DNA from: Bacillus cereus G9842
GTDB lineage: Bacteria; Bacillota; Bacilli; Bacillales; Bacillaceae_G
Direction: 5' to 3'
DNA: 64,000 nt
Assembly (NCBI RefSeq): GCF_000021305.1
Contig: NC_011772.1
Coordinates: 1,650,001-1,714,000, forward strand
Part shown: in pieces, positions 51,992 through 60,189 of the stretch
Numbering within the stretch: the first letter of the stretch is position 1
Layout: every line of letters starts with the position of its first letter
Notes under the pieces: model-generated
The model's input: only the letters and a program-made list of their open reading frames with translations
Database searches by the model: none
Told to the model about the DNA's origin: nothing
Program-made: the position numbers and the translations under genes

Positions 51992-53329
51992 ATGAATTCA
52001 CAGCAATGGACATCGAAATTAGGTTTCGTATTAGCTGCAGCAGGTTCGGCAATTGGTCTTGGGGCGATTTGGAAATTCCCATATATGGCCGGCATTGGAG
52101 GAGGCGGAGCGTTCTTCTTAATTTTCATCGGTTTCACATTATTAATTGGTTTACCGCTATTATTAGCTGAATTTGTTATTGGAAGAAGTACACAAAAAGA
52201 GGCTGTCGATGCATATAGAGAGATTGCTCCTAAAACGTTATGGCCTTGGTTAGGTAAATTAGGAATTGTAACATGTTTCATATTACTTTCTTTCTACAGT
52301 GTTGTAGGAGGCTGGATTTTATTATATTTATGGAATGCAATTACAGGTAGACTATGGGAAGGAAATGGAGCATACGAAGCTACGTTTGGTGAAATCATTT
52401 CCAATCCATATTTAGCAGTTGGATCACAGCTATTATTCATCCTTATTACTATTTTCATCGTAAGTAAAGGTGTACAAAATGGTGTTGAAAAAGTAAATAA
52501 ATATTTCATGCCAGCACTATTCGTTTTATTCTTTGTATTAATCGTTCGTGCACTTACATTAGATGGTGCTGGAGAAGGCGTTCGTTTCTTCTTACAACCT
52601 GATTTCTCACATGTAACATCAGAAGTTATATTATACGCAATGGGGCAATCGTTTTTCTCATTATCTGTCGGGGTAGCCGTTATGGTAACGTATAGCTCAT
52701 ACTTACCGAAAGAAGAAAGCTTACCACGTTCAGCATTTTCTATCGTAGCCTTAACTCTTGTTATTACATTACTTGCAGGACTTGCAATTTTCCCAGTTGT
52801 GTTCGCATTTGGAATGGAACCATCTCAAGGGCCGGGACTATTATTTATCGTGTTGCCAGCTATTTTCAGTAAAATGGCATTCGGAAAATTATTCTTCATC
52901 GTTTTCTTATTACTATTCTTCTTCGCTACGATTACATCAGCAATTTCGATGTTAGAAATTAGTGTTGCATCGTTAACATCAAAAGGTAAAGGGAAACGTG
53001 AAAAAATGGCCTTAATCGTAGGGTTATTAATCTTCGTTGTTGGGGTACCATCAGCATTATCATTCGGTATATTAAGTGATCTGAAGATTTTCGGAAAGAC
53101 AGTCTTTGATTTAGCGGACTATGCAGTAAGTAACGTTTTAATGCCACTTGGTGTATTATTAGTTTCTATCTTTGTTCCTTTAAAAATGAAGAAAGATGTA
53201 TTAATGAAAGAGCTAGGTGTAAGTAAAAATAAAGGTTATAAACTATTCGTATTATGGTTATTCTTACTTCGCTTTATCGCACCAATTGCGATTATTATCG
53301 TATTCTTAAATGTACTTGGCATTATATAA
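51992..53329 (+). CDS. NSS-family sodium-dependent amino acid symporter, predicted Phe transporter
   Basis: This 445-residue transporter has about 11-12 helices. It has the N-terminal signature [17 protein letters not shown] followed by GGGGAFF (residues 17-43), as in LeuT-type sodium:neurotransmitter symporters. An aromatic amino acid substrate is inferred from the T-box specifier TTC (Phe) in the leader. GAGGAG lies before the ATG. It ends in a shared bidirectional terminator. Confidence 0.9.
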   Translation: MNSQQWTSKLGFVLAAAGSAIGLGAIWKFPYMAGIGGGGAFFLIFIGFTLLIGLPLLLAEFVIGRSTQKEAVDAYREIAPKTLWPWLGKLGIVTCFILLSFYSVVGGWILLYLWNAITGRLWEGNGAYEATFGEIISNPYLAVGSQLLFILITIFIVSKGVQNGVEKVNKYFMPALFVLFFVLIVRALTLDGAGEGVRFFLQPDFSHVTSEVILYAMGQSFFSLSVGVAVMVTYSSYLPKEESLPRSAFSIVALTLVITLLAGLAIFPVVFAFGMEPSQGPGLLFIVLPAIFSKMAFGKLFFIVFLLLFFFATITSAISMLEISVASLTSKGKGKREKMALIVGLLIFVVGVPSALSFGILSDLKIFGKTVFDLADYAVSNVLMPLGVLLVSIFVPLKMKKDVLMKELGVSKNKGYKLFVLWLFLLRFIAPIAIIIVFLNVLGII

Positions 53330-53375
53330 AAAGAAAGGTGGCGTATCATACAAAGATACGCTACCTTTCTTTTTA
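53330..53375. terminator. Bidirectional terminator
   Basis: AAAAGAAAGGTGGCGTATC pairs with GATACGCTACCTTTCTTTT (one mismatch), between convergent genes. Confidence 0.9.
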
Positions 53376-54077
53376 TTTTGCTCTTTTTTGCAATTCATTT
53401 ACTGTTACGAACTGATAGCCCTTCTTAGATAAAGAATCTAAAATACCTTCAATCGTTTTTAAATTGTCATCAGACTCATCATACATAGAATGCAGTAAAA
53501 TGATAGAACCTGGTTTTACATTTTTATTAACATATTTAATTTTATCAGCCGCAGATTTATAAAAAGTATCGGGCTCAAGATCCCATATAATCGTTTCAAT
53601 ATTATTTTTATTTAAATAATAGGGTAGTCCAATTAATTTTTTTCCGTTAGGCGGTCTAAAATCAATTTCGTCTGTAAATCCTGTTTGGCGGATTAATGAA
53701 TTCGTTTTTTCTATTTCATCTTTAATAAAAGAAGGTGTTTTGAAAATCATTCTTTTATGAGAATATGTATGGTTTCCAAGCTGGTGCCCAGATTGCGCGA
53801 TAGCTTCTCCTAATGATAGACTTTTCTCTAATTCATTTCCAATTAAAAAGAAAGTAGCTTTAGCGTTGTATTTATCTAGTAATGGTAATATTTGTTTTAC
53901 ATTGTTAGTAGGGCCATCATCAAAAGTTAAAGCGATCACTTTTTCATTTGTTTCTACGCGTTGTGTTAAATCTCCAAATAATTGAAAGCTTCTTGCGTTC
54001 ATCAATTTGTATGTTCCGAATAATGCCGTGATAATAAAGAATAGTGTAACGATTGTAATGATAATTTTTTTCCTCAT
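53373..54077 (-). CDS. Polysaccharide deacetylase (NodB family), membrane-anchored
   Basis: This 234-residue protein has an N-terminal signal-anchor (residues 4-24). The NodB domain shows TFDDGPTNN (catalytic Asp-Asp), GNHTYSHKRM (metal-binding His pair) and FRPPNGK. It likely deacetylates cell-wall peptidoglycan or another N-acetylated glycan outside the membrane. The family has many members in B. cereus-type genomes. The ATG at 54077 follows GAGGTTA at 9 bases. It stands alone. Confidence 0.9.
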   Translation of the reverse strand: MRKKIIITIVTLFFIITALFGTYKLMNARSFQLFGDLTQRVETNEKVIALTFDDGPTNNVKQILPLLDKYNAKATFFLIGNELEKSLSLGEAIAQSGHQLGNHTYSHKRMIFKTPSFIKDEIEKTNSLIRQTGFTDEIDFRPPNGKKLIGLPYYLNKNNIETIIWDLEPDTFYKSAADKIKYVNKNVKPGSIILLHSMYDESDDNLKTIEGILDSLSKKGYQFVTVNELQKRAK

Positions 54078-54218
54078 AACGTAACCTCACAATGATTTTT
54101 GATTCAATAAAAAGTATTATATCAAAATTAATTATTTATTGCTGAAAAAGTATGAAGATGCAAGGAGAGGGATTTTATCATATAATAAAATGCAAAAGGT
54201 ATATTAGGAGGTGTTTAT

Positions 54219-54302
54219 ATGGCGATTATAATTCAATTGCCAGACACTGCAACGTCTCATGCAAAGCCAAGTATGGAAATGGCGATACTTTGCGTGAGGT
54301 AG
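54219..54302 (+). CDS. Possible 27-residue peptide in a structured leader
   Basis: ATG at 54219 follows TTAGGAGGTG at good spacing and encodes 27 residues ending SMEMAILCVR. The last half lies inside the large stem at 54260-54360. It may be a leader peptide or chance; no family is recognised. Apart from this, the stretch 54078-54401 holds no gene. Confidence 0.45.
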   Translation: MAIIIQLPDTATSHAKPSMEMAILCVR

Positions 54303-54360
54303 ACAAGTAATATACAATCGCCTATATGAGCTCGTATCATTTTTTATATTTGGCTTTGCA
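54260..54360 (+). other. Large nested inverted repeat upstream of the CD3324-like gene
   Basis: TGCAAAGCCAA (54260-54270) pairs with TTGGCTTTGCA (54350-54360), extended by four pairs including one G-T. Inside, GGCGAT (54281) pairs with ATCGCC (54317). The RNA would form a long stem with an inner hairpin, and there is no T-run after it. It could be an RNA element or a relic of a small repeat family. Confidence 0.5.
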
Positions 54361-54401
54361 CCTTATTGAAATGAACCATAAAAAATAAGGGGCGAGCAGA
54401 A

Positions 54402-54665
54402 ATGAAATACGTAAAAGCTAATGCTGTTTTACCAGAGAGTTTAATTACTGAAATTCAAAAGTATATACAAGGTGAAACAATTTACATTCCGAAACAAGAA
54501 ACGAAACATTATAAATGGGGTACACGATCTGGCGGAAGAAAACAACTAGATGAAAGAAATAAAGCAATTAAAGAAGCGTTTAAAAGTGGGATTGCTATTC
54601 ATCAACTTGCAGAAGAATATTTTCTTTCTGGGGAAACGATTAAAAAGATTGTGTATTCTAAATAA
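54402..54665 (+). CDS. CD3324-family small helix-turn-helix protein
   Basis: This 87-residue protein begins MKYVKANAVLPESLITEIQK and contains WGTRSGGRKQLDERNKAI. It ends with a helix-turn-helix (AIHQLAEEYFLSGETIKKIV) like those of resolvases and small regulators. I recall this as the CD3324 family of Firmicutes; no function is established. GGGGCGAG lies before the ATG. A structured element precedes it and a strong terminator follows. Confidence 0.75.
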   Translation: MKYVKANAVLPESLITEIQKYIQGETIYIPKQETKHYKWGTRSGGRKQLDERNKAIKEAFKSGIAIHQLAEEYFLSGETIKKIVYSK

Positions 54666-54668
54666 GAG

Positions 54669-54713
54669 GAAAAGAGTCTGATTCATATATTACTTTGAAT
54701 CAGACTCTTTTTG
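54669..54713 (+). terminator. Terminator after the CD3324-like gene
   Basis: AAAAGAGTCTGATTC pairs with GAATCAGACTCTTTT, then further Ts. Confidence 0.88.
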
Positions 54714-54819
54714 TTTTGTATTTATTGGATGTGAATGGACATGATAATAGCGACAATGTGCCATTTTTTACTAAATTGGATACATAACATTTGAGTGAAA
54801 AGCAGAAAGGTGAACATAT

Positions 54820-55506
54820 ATGAATCATCTTGGACAAATAACGATAGAACTTTTTGTTGGTTTTTTTGTTTTATTAATTGCTACTAAAATATTAGGGAAA
54901 ACACAAATATCGCAGCTAACACCTTTTGATTTTATTTCTGCCATTGTACTCGGAGAATTGGTTGGAAATACGATATATGACCCTGAAGTGAAAGTCTGGT
55001 CCATTTTATATGCGGTACTAGTATGGACAGTATTAATTTACGCAATAGAAGTGATAACGCAAAAATATAGGGGGACAAGAAGGTTTTTTGAAGGATATCC
55101 TTCTATTATTATTCGTAATGGATATATTGACAGAGATCAATTAAAATCGAATCATTTGGATATAAACCAATTACAACAAATGCTTAGGCAACAAAAAGAT
55201 ATATTTTCAATCCGAGAAGTTGAATATATGATATTGGAACCTAATGGAAACATAAGCGTTCTGAAAAAAAGTAAATACGAATCTCCTACTATAAATGATT
55301 TAAGTTTAAAACATAAGCCTGTATACTTACCAATTTCATTAATTAGTGATGGGAAAGTAGTTAAGGATAATTTGAGGGAAGCAGGATTTGATGAAGGGTG
55401 GCTTTATAAACAAATAAAGCAAAAAGGAATTACTAAATTTGAAGACGTATTATATGCGGAATGGAAAACAGATGATGGCTTCTTTTGTCAGGAAATGCAG
55501 CGGTAG
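54820..55506 (+). CDS. DUF421 (YetF/YrbG-like) membrane protein
   Basis: This 228-residue protein has three N-terminal helices with the motif TPFDFISAIVLGELVGNTIYDP. Two soluble DUF421 subdomains follow (GYPSIIIRNGYIDRDQLKSN, and LISDGKVVKDNLREAGFDEGW). Members such as SpoVA-linked YetF are widespread in Bacillus; their activity is not well defined. AGAAAGGTG precedes the ATG. It stands alone. Confidence 0.85.
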   Translation: MNHLGQITIELFVGFFVLLIATKILGKTQISQLTPFDFISAIVLGELVGNTIYDPEVKVWSILYAVLVWTVLIYAIEVITQKYRGTRRFFEGYPSIIIRNGYIDRDQLKSNHLDINQLQQMLRQQKDIFSIREVEYMILEPNGNISVLKKSKYESPTINDLSLKHKPVYLPISLISDGKVVKDNLREAGFDEGWLYKQIKQKGITKFEDVLYAEWKTDDGFFCQEMQR

Positions 55507-55616
55507 AGAATAAGTGATGTATGTAATGTTTGTTTCTAAGTTATCTTTTACATATCAAAAAACGTAATCATTGTATACAATAAAACTAGATCAACAATTT
55601 GTATGGAGTGATAAAG

Positions 55617-56258
55617 ATGGAAGCGTTTATTAGAAGTGATCAATATAATTTTATAAAATCACAAGCTTATATTTTAGCAAACGGGCATGCAACGGCAAAC
55701 GATAGAGGTGTAATTCAAGCGTTAAAATCACTTGCGATTGAAAAGATAATACATGTATTTGAGAATTTAACCGATGAACAGAAAGAGTTAATTGATACGG
55801 TATTAACAGTTCAAAATAGAGAAGATGCAGAATCATTTTTAATGAAAATAAATCCGTATGTAATTCCGTTTCAAGAAGTTACAGCACAAACATTAAAAAA
55901 ATTATTTCCTAAAGCAAAAAAGCTAAAACTTCCCGATATGGAAGAACTGGATATGAAAGAATTATCTTATTTAAGCTGGATTGACAAAGGATCAAGCAGG
56001 AAATTTATTATAGCGAAAAATGATAAAAATAAGTTTGTTGGTCTGCAAGGAACGTTCCAAAGTTTAAATAAAAAAAGTATTTGTTCATTATGTCATGGGC
56101 ATGAAGAAGTAGGGATGTTTTTAGTTGAAATTAAAGGTGATGTACCAGGAACTTTCGTTAAAAAGGGAAACTACATTTGCAAAGATGGTGTAGCTTGCAA
56201 TCTGAATATGAAATCGCTAGATAAATTGAACGATTTTATTGACCGCTTGAAGAAATAA
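55617..56258 (+). CDS. FusB/FusC-type EF-G-binding protein
   Basis: This 213-residue protein has an N-terminal helical bundle (residues 1-80). The linker KLFPKAKKLKLPDMEELDMKE leads to a C-terminal zinc domain with CSLCHGHEE and ICKDGVACNL, giving four cysteines, and the SYLSWIDKGSSRKFI strand. This matches staphylococcal FusB and FusC, which bind EF-G and release it from fusidic-acid-stalled ribosomes. The ATG at 55617 follows GGAGTG. Chromosomal homologues in Bacillus may act as intrinsic resistance or elongation rescue factors. Confidence 0.88.
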   Translation: MEAFIRSDQYNFIKSQAYILANGHATANDRGVIQALKSLAIEKIIHVFENLTDEQKELIDTVLTVQNREDAESFLMKINPYVIPFQEVTAQTLKKLFPKAKKLKLPDMEELDMKELSYLSWIDKGSSRKFIIAKNDKNKFVGLQGTFQSLNKKSICSLCHGHEEVGMFLVEIKGDVPGTFVKKGNYICKDGVACNLNMKSLDKLNDFIDRLKK

Positions 56259-56262
56259 CGAG

Positions 56263-56293
56263 AAAACCTCTAGTATTTAAACTGGAGGTTTTT
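56263..56293 (+). terminator. Terminator after the FusB-like gene
   Basis: AAAACCTC...AGT pairs with ACT..GAGGTTTTT (small internal mismatches), followed by Ts. Confidence 0.75.
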
Positions 56294-56400
56294 ATTTTTT
56301 GAAGAAGTAAAATAAGCTTTCTTTGTAAATGTAGATTTATAATGAAATTTGATAAAAATATCTATTATGATACAGTTGCTTATATGCAAGGAGGTAAAAC

Positions 56401-57288
56401 ATGGATTACATTTTACCGAAAGAAAAATTGAAGCGATGGCCAAAAGATACGATAGCGGCGGGGCGTGGTCATACTGTTGGTCTTAAATCGGATGGCACGG
56501 TAGTAGCGGTGGGCCGGAGTAAAGAAGGAGAATGCAATGTATGTGGCTGGCGAGATATTGAAGCAGTTGCAGCAGGCAATGTTCATATGGCGACGAACAC
56601 AGGTAATGCTCACACAATCGGTCTTACATGTGACAATACTGCGATAGCAGTGGGTTGGAATAAGCATGAACAATGTGATGTAAACGATTGGCATAATATT
56701 GTAGCGGTTGCGGCAGGGTGGCGTCGTACTATTGGCCTTAAATCGGATGGCACGGTAGTAGCGGTCGGCCGAAATAAAGAAGGAGAATGCAATGTAAGCA
56801 GTTGGCAAGGTATTGTGGCAGTCACAGCGGGTGACTGGCATACAGTCGGTCTTAAATTGGACGGCACATTGACGACTGTGGGAAATAATCGATATGGTCA
56901 ATGCAATGTAAGTAGCTGGCGAGGTATTGTATCGGTCAAGGCTGGGTATCTTCATACTGTTGGTCTTAAACGAGACGGTACGGTGACAGCAGTGGGGAAT
57001 GATAAACATAACCAGTGTGATGTGAGTGGCTGGATAGATATTGTAGCAATAGCGGCTGGTACGAATCATACAATCGGACTAAAATTAGACGGTACCGTGG
57101 TGGCCGTGGGCTGGAATGAGTATGGTCAATGTAACGTAAGCGATTGGCGCGATATTGTAGCGATAGCGGCTGGTTGTGCACATACAGTCGGACTAAAATC
57201 AGACGGCACGGTGGTCGCGGTAGGTAATAATGAATTTGGCCAATGTGATGTAGGTAGCTGGCGCGACATTCGGTCGCCTGGCAAATAG
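56401..57288 (+). CDS. RCC1-like repeat protein, seven tandem repeats
   Basis: This 295-residue protein is made almost wholly of seven repeats of about 38 residues. The pattern is HTVGLKSDGTVVAVG-x-N-x-x-GQC and then V-x-x-WRDIVAVAAG, as in RCC1-type beta-propellers. Repeat 2 carries an insertion (NVHMATNTGNA) ahead of HTIGL. No signal peptide or membrane helix is seen, so it is probably cytoplasmic. The coding DNA is repetitive and richer in G+C than its neighbours. AAGGAGG lies before the ATG. The binding partner is unknown. Confidence 0.8.
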   Translation: MDYILPKEKLKRWPKDTIAAGRGHTVGLKSDGTVVAVGRSKEGECNVCGWRDIEAVAAGNVHMATNTGNAHTIGLTCDNTAIAVGWNKHEQCDVNDWHNIVAVAAGWRRTIGLKSDGTVVAVGRNKEGECNVSSWQGIVAVTAGDWHTVGLKLDGTLTTVGNNRYGQCNVSSWRGIVSVKAGYLHTVGLKRDGTVTAVGNDKHNQCDVSGWIDIVAIAAGTNHTIGLKLDGTVVAVGWNEYGQCNVSDWRDIVAIAAGCAHTVGLKSDGTVVAVGNNEFGQCDVGSWRDIRSPGK

Positions 57289-57511
57289 TCAATTTACAAT
57301 AAATGATTAGTAATATTATTCTATTTTAGGAGTAATTATGGAATAGGATATGTAGAAAATAATTAAACTTAAATCTGCTGAATAAGAATCTCTTTTAAAA
57401 AGGGATTCTTATTATTTTTCGTAAAATGAGGGTCTAAATGGAATTTTTGAACAAACTTTCTTTCAAAATTACAGTAGAAGATATAAATAAAGTATAGAGG
57501 AGAATAAAGGA

Positions 57512-57712
57512 ATGCTTAAAAGGTTTTTACTTTCTTTACCGGATGTTTTACTTATATGTATCGTTCTCTACATAACGTACACAAATTCTTTTAGTTTTGG
57601 ACAGATGTTAGTAATTTCAATTGCAATCGGAATTATTGGTGGTCTTGCTATTAGAATTTGTAAGGATGTATTCATGTATATAAGGTGGACAATTAAACAA
57701 AGAAAAACTTGA
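57512..57712 (+). CDS. Small two-helix membrane protein
   Basis: This 66-residue protein has two hydrophobic segments (residues 8-27 and 32-53, the second VISIAIGIIGGLAIRI) and a basic C-terminus (RWTIKQRKT). GAGGAG lies nine to ten bases before the ATG. It precedes another small membrane gene by 31 bases; the pair may be expressed together. No family is recognised. Confidence 0.65.
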   Translation: MLKRFLLSLPDVLLICIVLYITYTNSFSFGQMLVISIAIGIIGGLAIRICKDVFMYIRWTIKQRKT

Positions 57713-57743
57713 ATATGTTTAATTGTTATTAGGAGGGAATGAA

Positions 57744-57839
57744 ATGACTAAGAAAAAGAATAGAGTGAAAAACGAGATAGTACTTTGGTCACTAACAGCA
57801 ATTGTTCTGTTAATTGTATGGTACTTTTATCAAAAATAA
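57744..57839 (+). CDS. 31-residue single-helix membrane peptide
   Basis: A short frame with AGGAGGGA just upstream of its ATG encodes a basic start (MTKKKNRVKNE) and one hydrophobic helix (IVLWSLTAIVLLIVWYFY). A strong terminator follows immediately, which supports a real gene. Function unknown. Confidence 0.6.
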   Translation: MTKKKNRVKNEIVLWSLTAIVLLIVWYFYQK

Positions 57840-57874
57840 AAACGCATCGTACTAAAAAAGCACGATGCGTTTTT
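57838..57874. terminator. Bidirectional terminator
   Basis: AAAAACGCATCGT pairs with ACGATGCGTTTTT across 11 bases, between the small-peptide gene and convergent msrA. Confidence 0.88.
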
Positions 57875-57875
57875 A

Positions 57876-58412
57876 TTATTTTTTTTGCCAATTTTCTTTA
57901 ATAAAGTCTTCACGGCCAGATTCTTTTTGCTCAGTAGCATATTTCTCTGGATTCTTTTTATAGAAATGTTGGTGGTAGTCATCTGCTTCGTAAAAAGGTG
58001 CAGCAGGACGAATTTCAGTCACGATTGGATCTTTAAACATACTGCTTTCTGCAAGAGCTTGTTTTGATTTTTCAGCAAGCCCTTTTTGTGTTTCGTTATG
58101 ATAAAAAATAGCGGTACGATAAGATGGACCACGGTCAAAGAATTGTCCGCCATCATCAGTTGGATCGATTTGTGGCCAATATAAGTCTAGTAATTTCTGA
58201 TAAGGAAAAATAGAAGGATCGAATGTAATTTGAACAACTTCTAAATGTCCAGATGTTCCGGTTTTTACTTGTTCATATGTTGGGTTTTCTACATGACCTC
58301 CTGCATAGCCAGAAAGTACTTTATGAATACCAGGAAGTTCATCAAATGGTTTTACCATGCACCAAAAGCAACCGCCTGCGAAGGTTGCGAGTTCGTATGT
58401 TTTTTCGGACAT
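57876..58412 (-). CDS. msrA: Peptide-methionine (S)-S-oxide reductase
   Basis: This 178-residue enzyme reduces methionine-S-sulfoxide in proteins and free form. The catalytic Cys lies in GGCFWC (residues 13-18), with [16 protein letters not shown] and [19 protein letters not shown] following. The C-terminal resolving cysteine arrangement of some MsrA is absent. The ATG at 58412 is chosen because TAGGAGG lies nine bases upstream; the open frame extends 21 codons further without a site. The usual msrB partner is not adjacent. Confidence 0.94.
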   Translation of the reverse strand: MSEKTYELATFAGGCFWCMVKPFDELPGIHKVLSGYAGGHVENPTYEQVKTGTSGHLEVVQITFDPSIFPYQKLLDLYWPQIDPTDDGGQFFDRGPSYRTAIFYHNETQKGLAEKSKQALAESSMFKDPIVTEIRPAAPFYEADDYHQHFYKKNPEKYATEQKESGREDFIKENWQKK

Positions 58413-58502
58413 TGCTGTAATCCTCCTAAATGTATATGTTTTATATAGTATTATATAAATTGTTTTATTGCGCAATAAAAAAGATTTGAAAATATATGTT
58501 TT

Positions 58503-59261
58503 TTATAAACAAGATCCTCCGCTCACATCAATTAATTGTCCAGTAACCCAGCGGCTGTCTGGAGAAGCAAGAAATGCAGCAGTATCGGCAATGTCTTCTA
58601 CTTCACCTAAGCGATTGAAAGCGGAAATAGTAGTAGCGTACTGCTTCATCATCGGGTCGCTCAAGAGTTCTGCATTCATATCTGTTTTAATAAATCCTGG
58701 AAGTATTGCATTCACCGTTATTCCTCGTGCTCCAAGCTGTTTTGCTAGTGTAAAAGTCATTGTATTAATAGCGCCTTTCGTCATACTATATGCAACAAAA
58801 TCAGGTAAAGAAATGCGGGTCGCAGCGGATGAAATATTAATAATTCGGCTATTGTCACGTAAACGTGGCAGTGCTTGTTGAATGATAAAGAATGGTGCTT
58901 TTGCATTTACTGAAAACATTCTATCAAAAAATTGTTCAGTCGTTTCTTCAATAAAAGCACCAGGACCAATGCCAGCATTGTTTATTAAAATATCAAATTG
59001 TGTTTCACCAGTGCGCTTTTGTAATTCAGTATCTAAAGCTTTATAAAGGTTTTCTACACCATGTAAGGATTCTAAATTTGCGCCGATAGAAAAAGCTTGG
59101 CCACCATTTGATTGAATTTCATGAACAGTTTCTTCAGCGTCATCTTTTCGATTACCGTAATGAACAGCAACCAATGCACCGTCATTTGCTAAACGTTTAG
59201 CGATCGCTCGTCCAATTCCTCGGCTTGCTCCTGTAACTAACGCTACTTTCCCTTTTAACAT
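58503..59261 (-). CDS. Short-chain dehydrogenase/reductase (FabG-like)
   Basis: This 252-residue Rossmann enzyme has TGASRGIGRA (residues 10-19), the NNAG motif in INNAGIGPG, catalytic Ser-Tyr-Lys in INISSAATR and YSMTKGAI, and the PGFIKTDM tail. It uses NAD(P)H to reduce or oxidise a carbonyl or alcohol; the substrate is not readable. It resembles FabG-type 3-oxoacyl reductases but stands alone. GAGGAGATGAG precedes the ATG. Confidence 0.88.
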   Translation of the reverse strand: MLKGKVALVTGASRGIGRAIAKRLANDGALVAVHYGNRKDDAEETVHEIQSNGGQAFSIGANLESLHGVENLYKALDTELQKRTGETQFDILINNAGIGPGAFIEETTEQFFDRMFSVNAKAPFFIIQQALPRLRDNSRIINISSAATRISLPDFVAYSMTKGAINTMTFTLAKQLGARGITVNAILPGFIKTDMNAELLSDPMMKQYATTISAFNRLGEVEDIADTAAFLASPDSRWVTGQLIDVSGGSCL

Positions 59262-59407
59262 AGTTTTCTCATCTCCTCATAAATTTTTCTTTATGTAGTA
59301 GTGCAAACATACTTAAGCAATATATGAGTGTATGTAAGTAATTCATTCCAATTTTGATTTGAGAAAAAATAAATAGAATGAATTTAGATTTTTTTTGAAA
59401 AAACATG

Positions 59408-59437
59408 TTGACAAAGAAAAGAACAACGTCCTATAAT
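59408..59437 (+). promoter_or_regulatory. Sigma-A promoter of the ilv operon
   Basis: A perfect TTGACA (59408) and a perfect TATAAT (59432) are 18 bases apart, about 50 bases ahead of the first T-box. AATTTTCTAACTTT near 59465 only partly fits a CodY box. Confidence 0.8.
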
Positions 59438-59489
59438 ACGTGTAACAAATAAAAGTTAATTAAAAATTTTCTAACTTTATATGTTGTAT

Positions 59490-59785
59490 ATGCAAAGAAG
59501 AGGAAAGTAGATGATTATGATCGTTTCAGAGAGCTACTCCAAGGCTGCGAGAGTAGTAACAATCAAATCATTGAAGATCACCTCGGAGCATCGCTTGCGA
59601 AAGGGAAACTGAGTAGAGGGCGGCGGCATCGTCTCCGGTAAAAGGACGGGGGTCTAATTGGACCTACGAAGCTTATATTTCGCGAGAAGTATAAGGAAGC
59701 TGAGTGGTAACGCGAAACTCTCGCCTCAGCAATCAAAGCTACTAAATTGTAGTAGTTGATTGCTGAGGCGAGAGTTTTTATTTTA
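59490..59785 (+). promoter_or_regulatory. T-box 1 of the ilv leader, Ile specifier
   Basis: Stem I includes CAGAGAGCTAC and GCGAGAGTAG. The specifier ATC is at 59577-59579 (GAAG-ATC-ACCTCGGAG). The T-box reads AGTGGTAACGCGA, with A where most have C. The terminator is a 19-bp stem (59717-59735 with 59757-59775) followed by TTTTT. Sensing of uncharged tRNA-Ile is predicted. Confidence 0.9.
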
Positions 59786-59809
59786 GAAAATAGAATAAGA
59801 GAATGCGTG

Positions 59810-60092
59810 GAAGAGGAGAGTAAATGATAAAGATTGTTTCAGAGAGCTGCCCCGAGGCTGTGAGGGTGGTAACAATGCACTCATTGAAAATCACCTCGGA
59901 GCACTACTTTTGAAAATTAGTAAAAAGTAGCGGGTTTGTTCCCGATAGAAAAACAAAAGTCTAATTGGACTTGCAGAGCTTATATTTCGTGAGAAGTGTA
60001 AGGAAGCTGAGTGGTACCACGATTCCCTCGTCTCAGCAATGGATTGCTACAAGTATGTAAGTAATCGATTGTTGAGACGAGTATATTTTTAA
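59810..60092 (+). promoter_or_regulatory. T-box 2 of the ilv leader, Ile specifier
   Basis: A second complete T-box has CAGAGAGCTGCC, specifier ATC at 59890-59892 (GAAA-ATC-ACCTCGGAG), T-box AGTGGTACCACGA, and a terminator with arms 60027-60045 and 60063-60081 followed by TATATTTTT. It is closely similar to the first, so it arose by duplication. Confidence 0.9.
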
Positions 60093-60122
60093 TATTTATA
60101 TACTGAATATTCTGTAAAAAAT

Positions 60123-60160
60123 ACTCATCTCAGCAATCGATGTAGAAATAGATTGCAAAA
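60123..60160 (+). repeat. Partial third copy of the ilv terminator arm
   Basis: ACTCATCTCAGCAATCGAT at 60123-60141 repeats the 5' arm of T-box 2 terminator with two changes. It could pair with that terminator's 3' arm. It sits just upstream of the ilvE ribosome binding site. Confidence 0.55.
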
Positions 60161-60189
60161 AATAGAGAAAAAAAGAGGAGCGATGTGAG

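Noticed and set aside
56413..57069. Long open frame on the minus strand across the RCC1-like gene
   Set aside because: It mirrors the repeat structure of the sense gene, has no ribosome binding site and its product is cysteine/serine-rich nonsense.
58413..58475. N-terminal 21-codon extension of MsrA
   Set aside because: The TAGGAGG site and the family N-terminus both point to the ATG at 58412.
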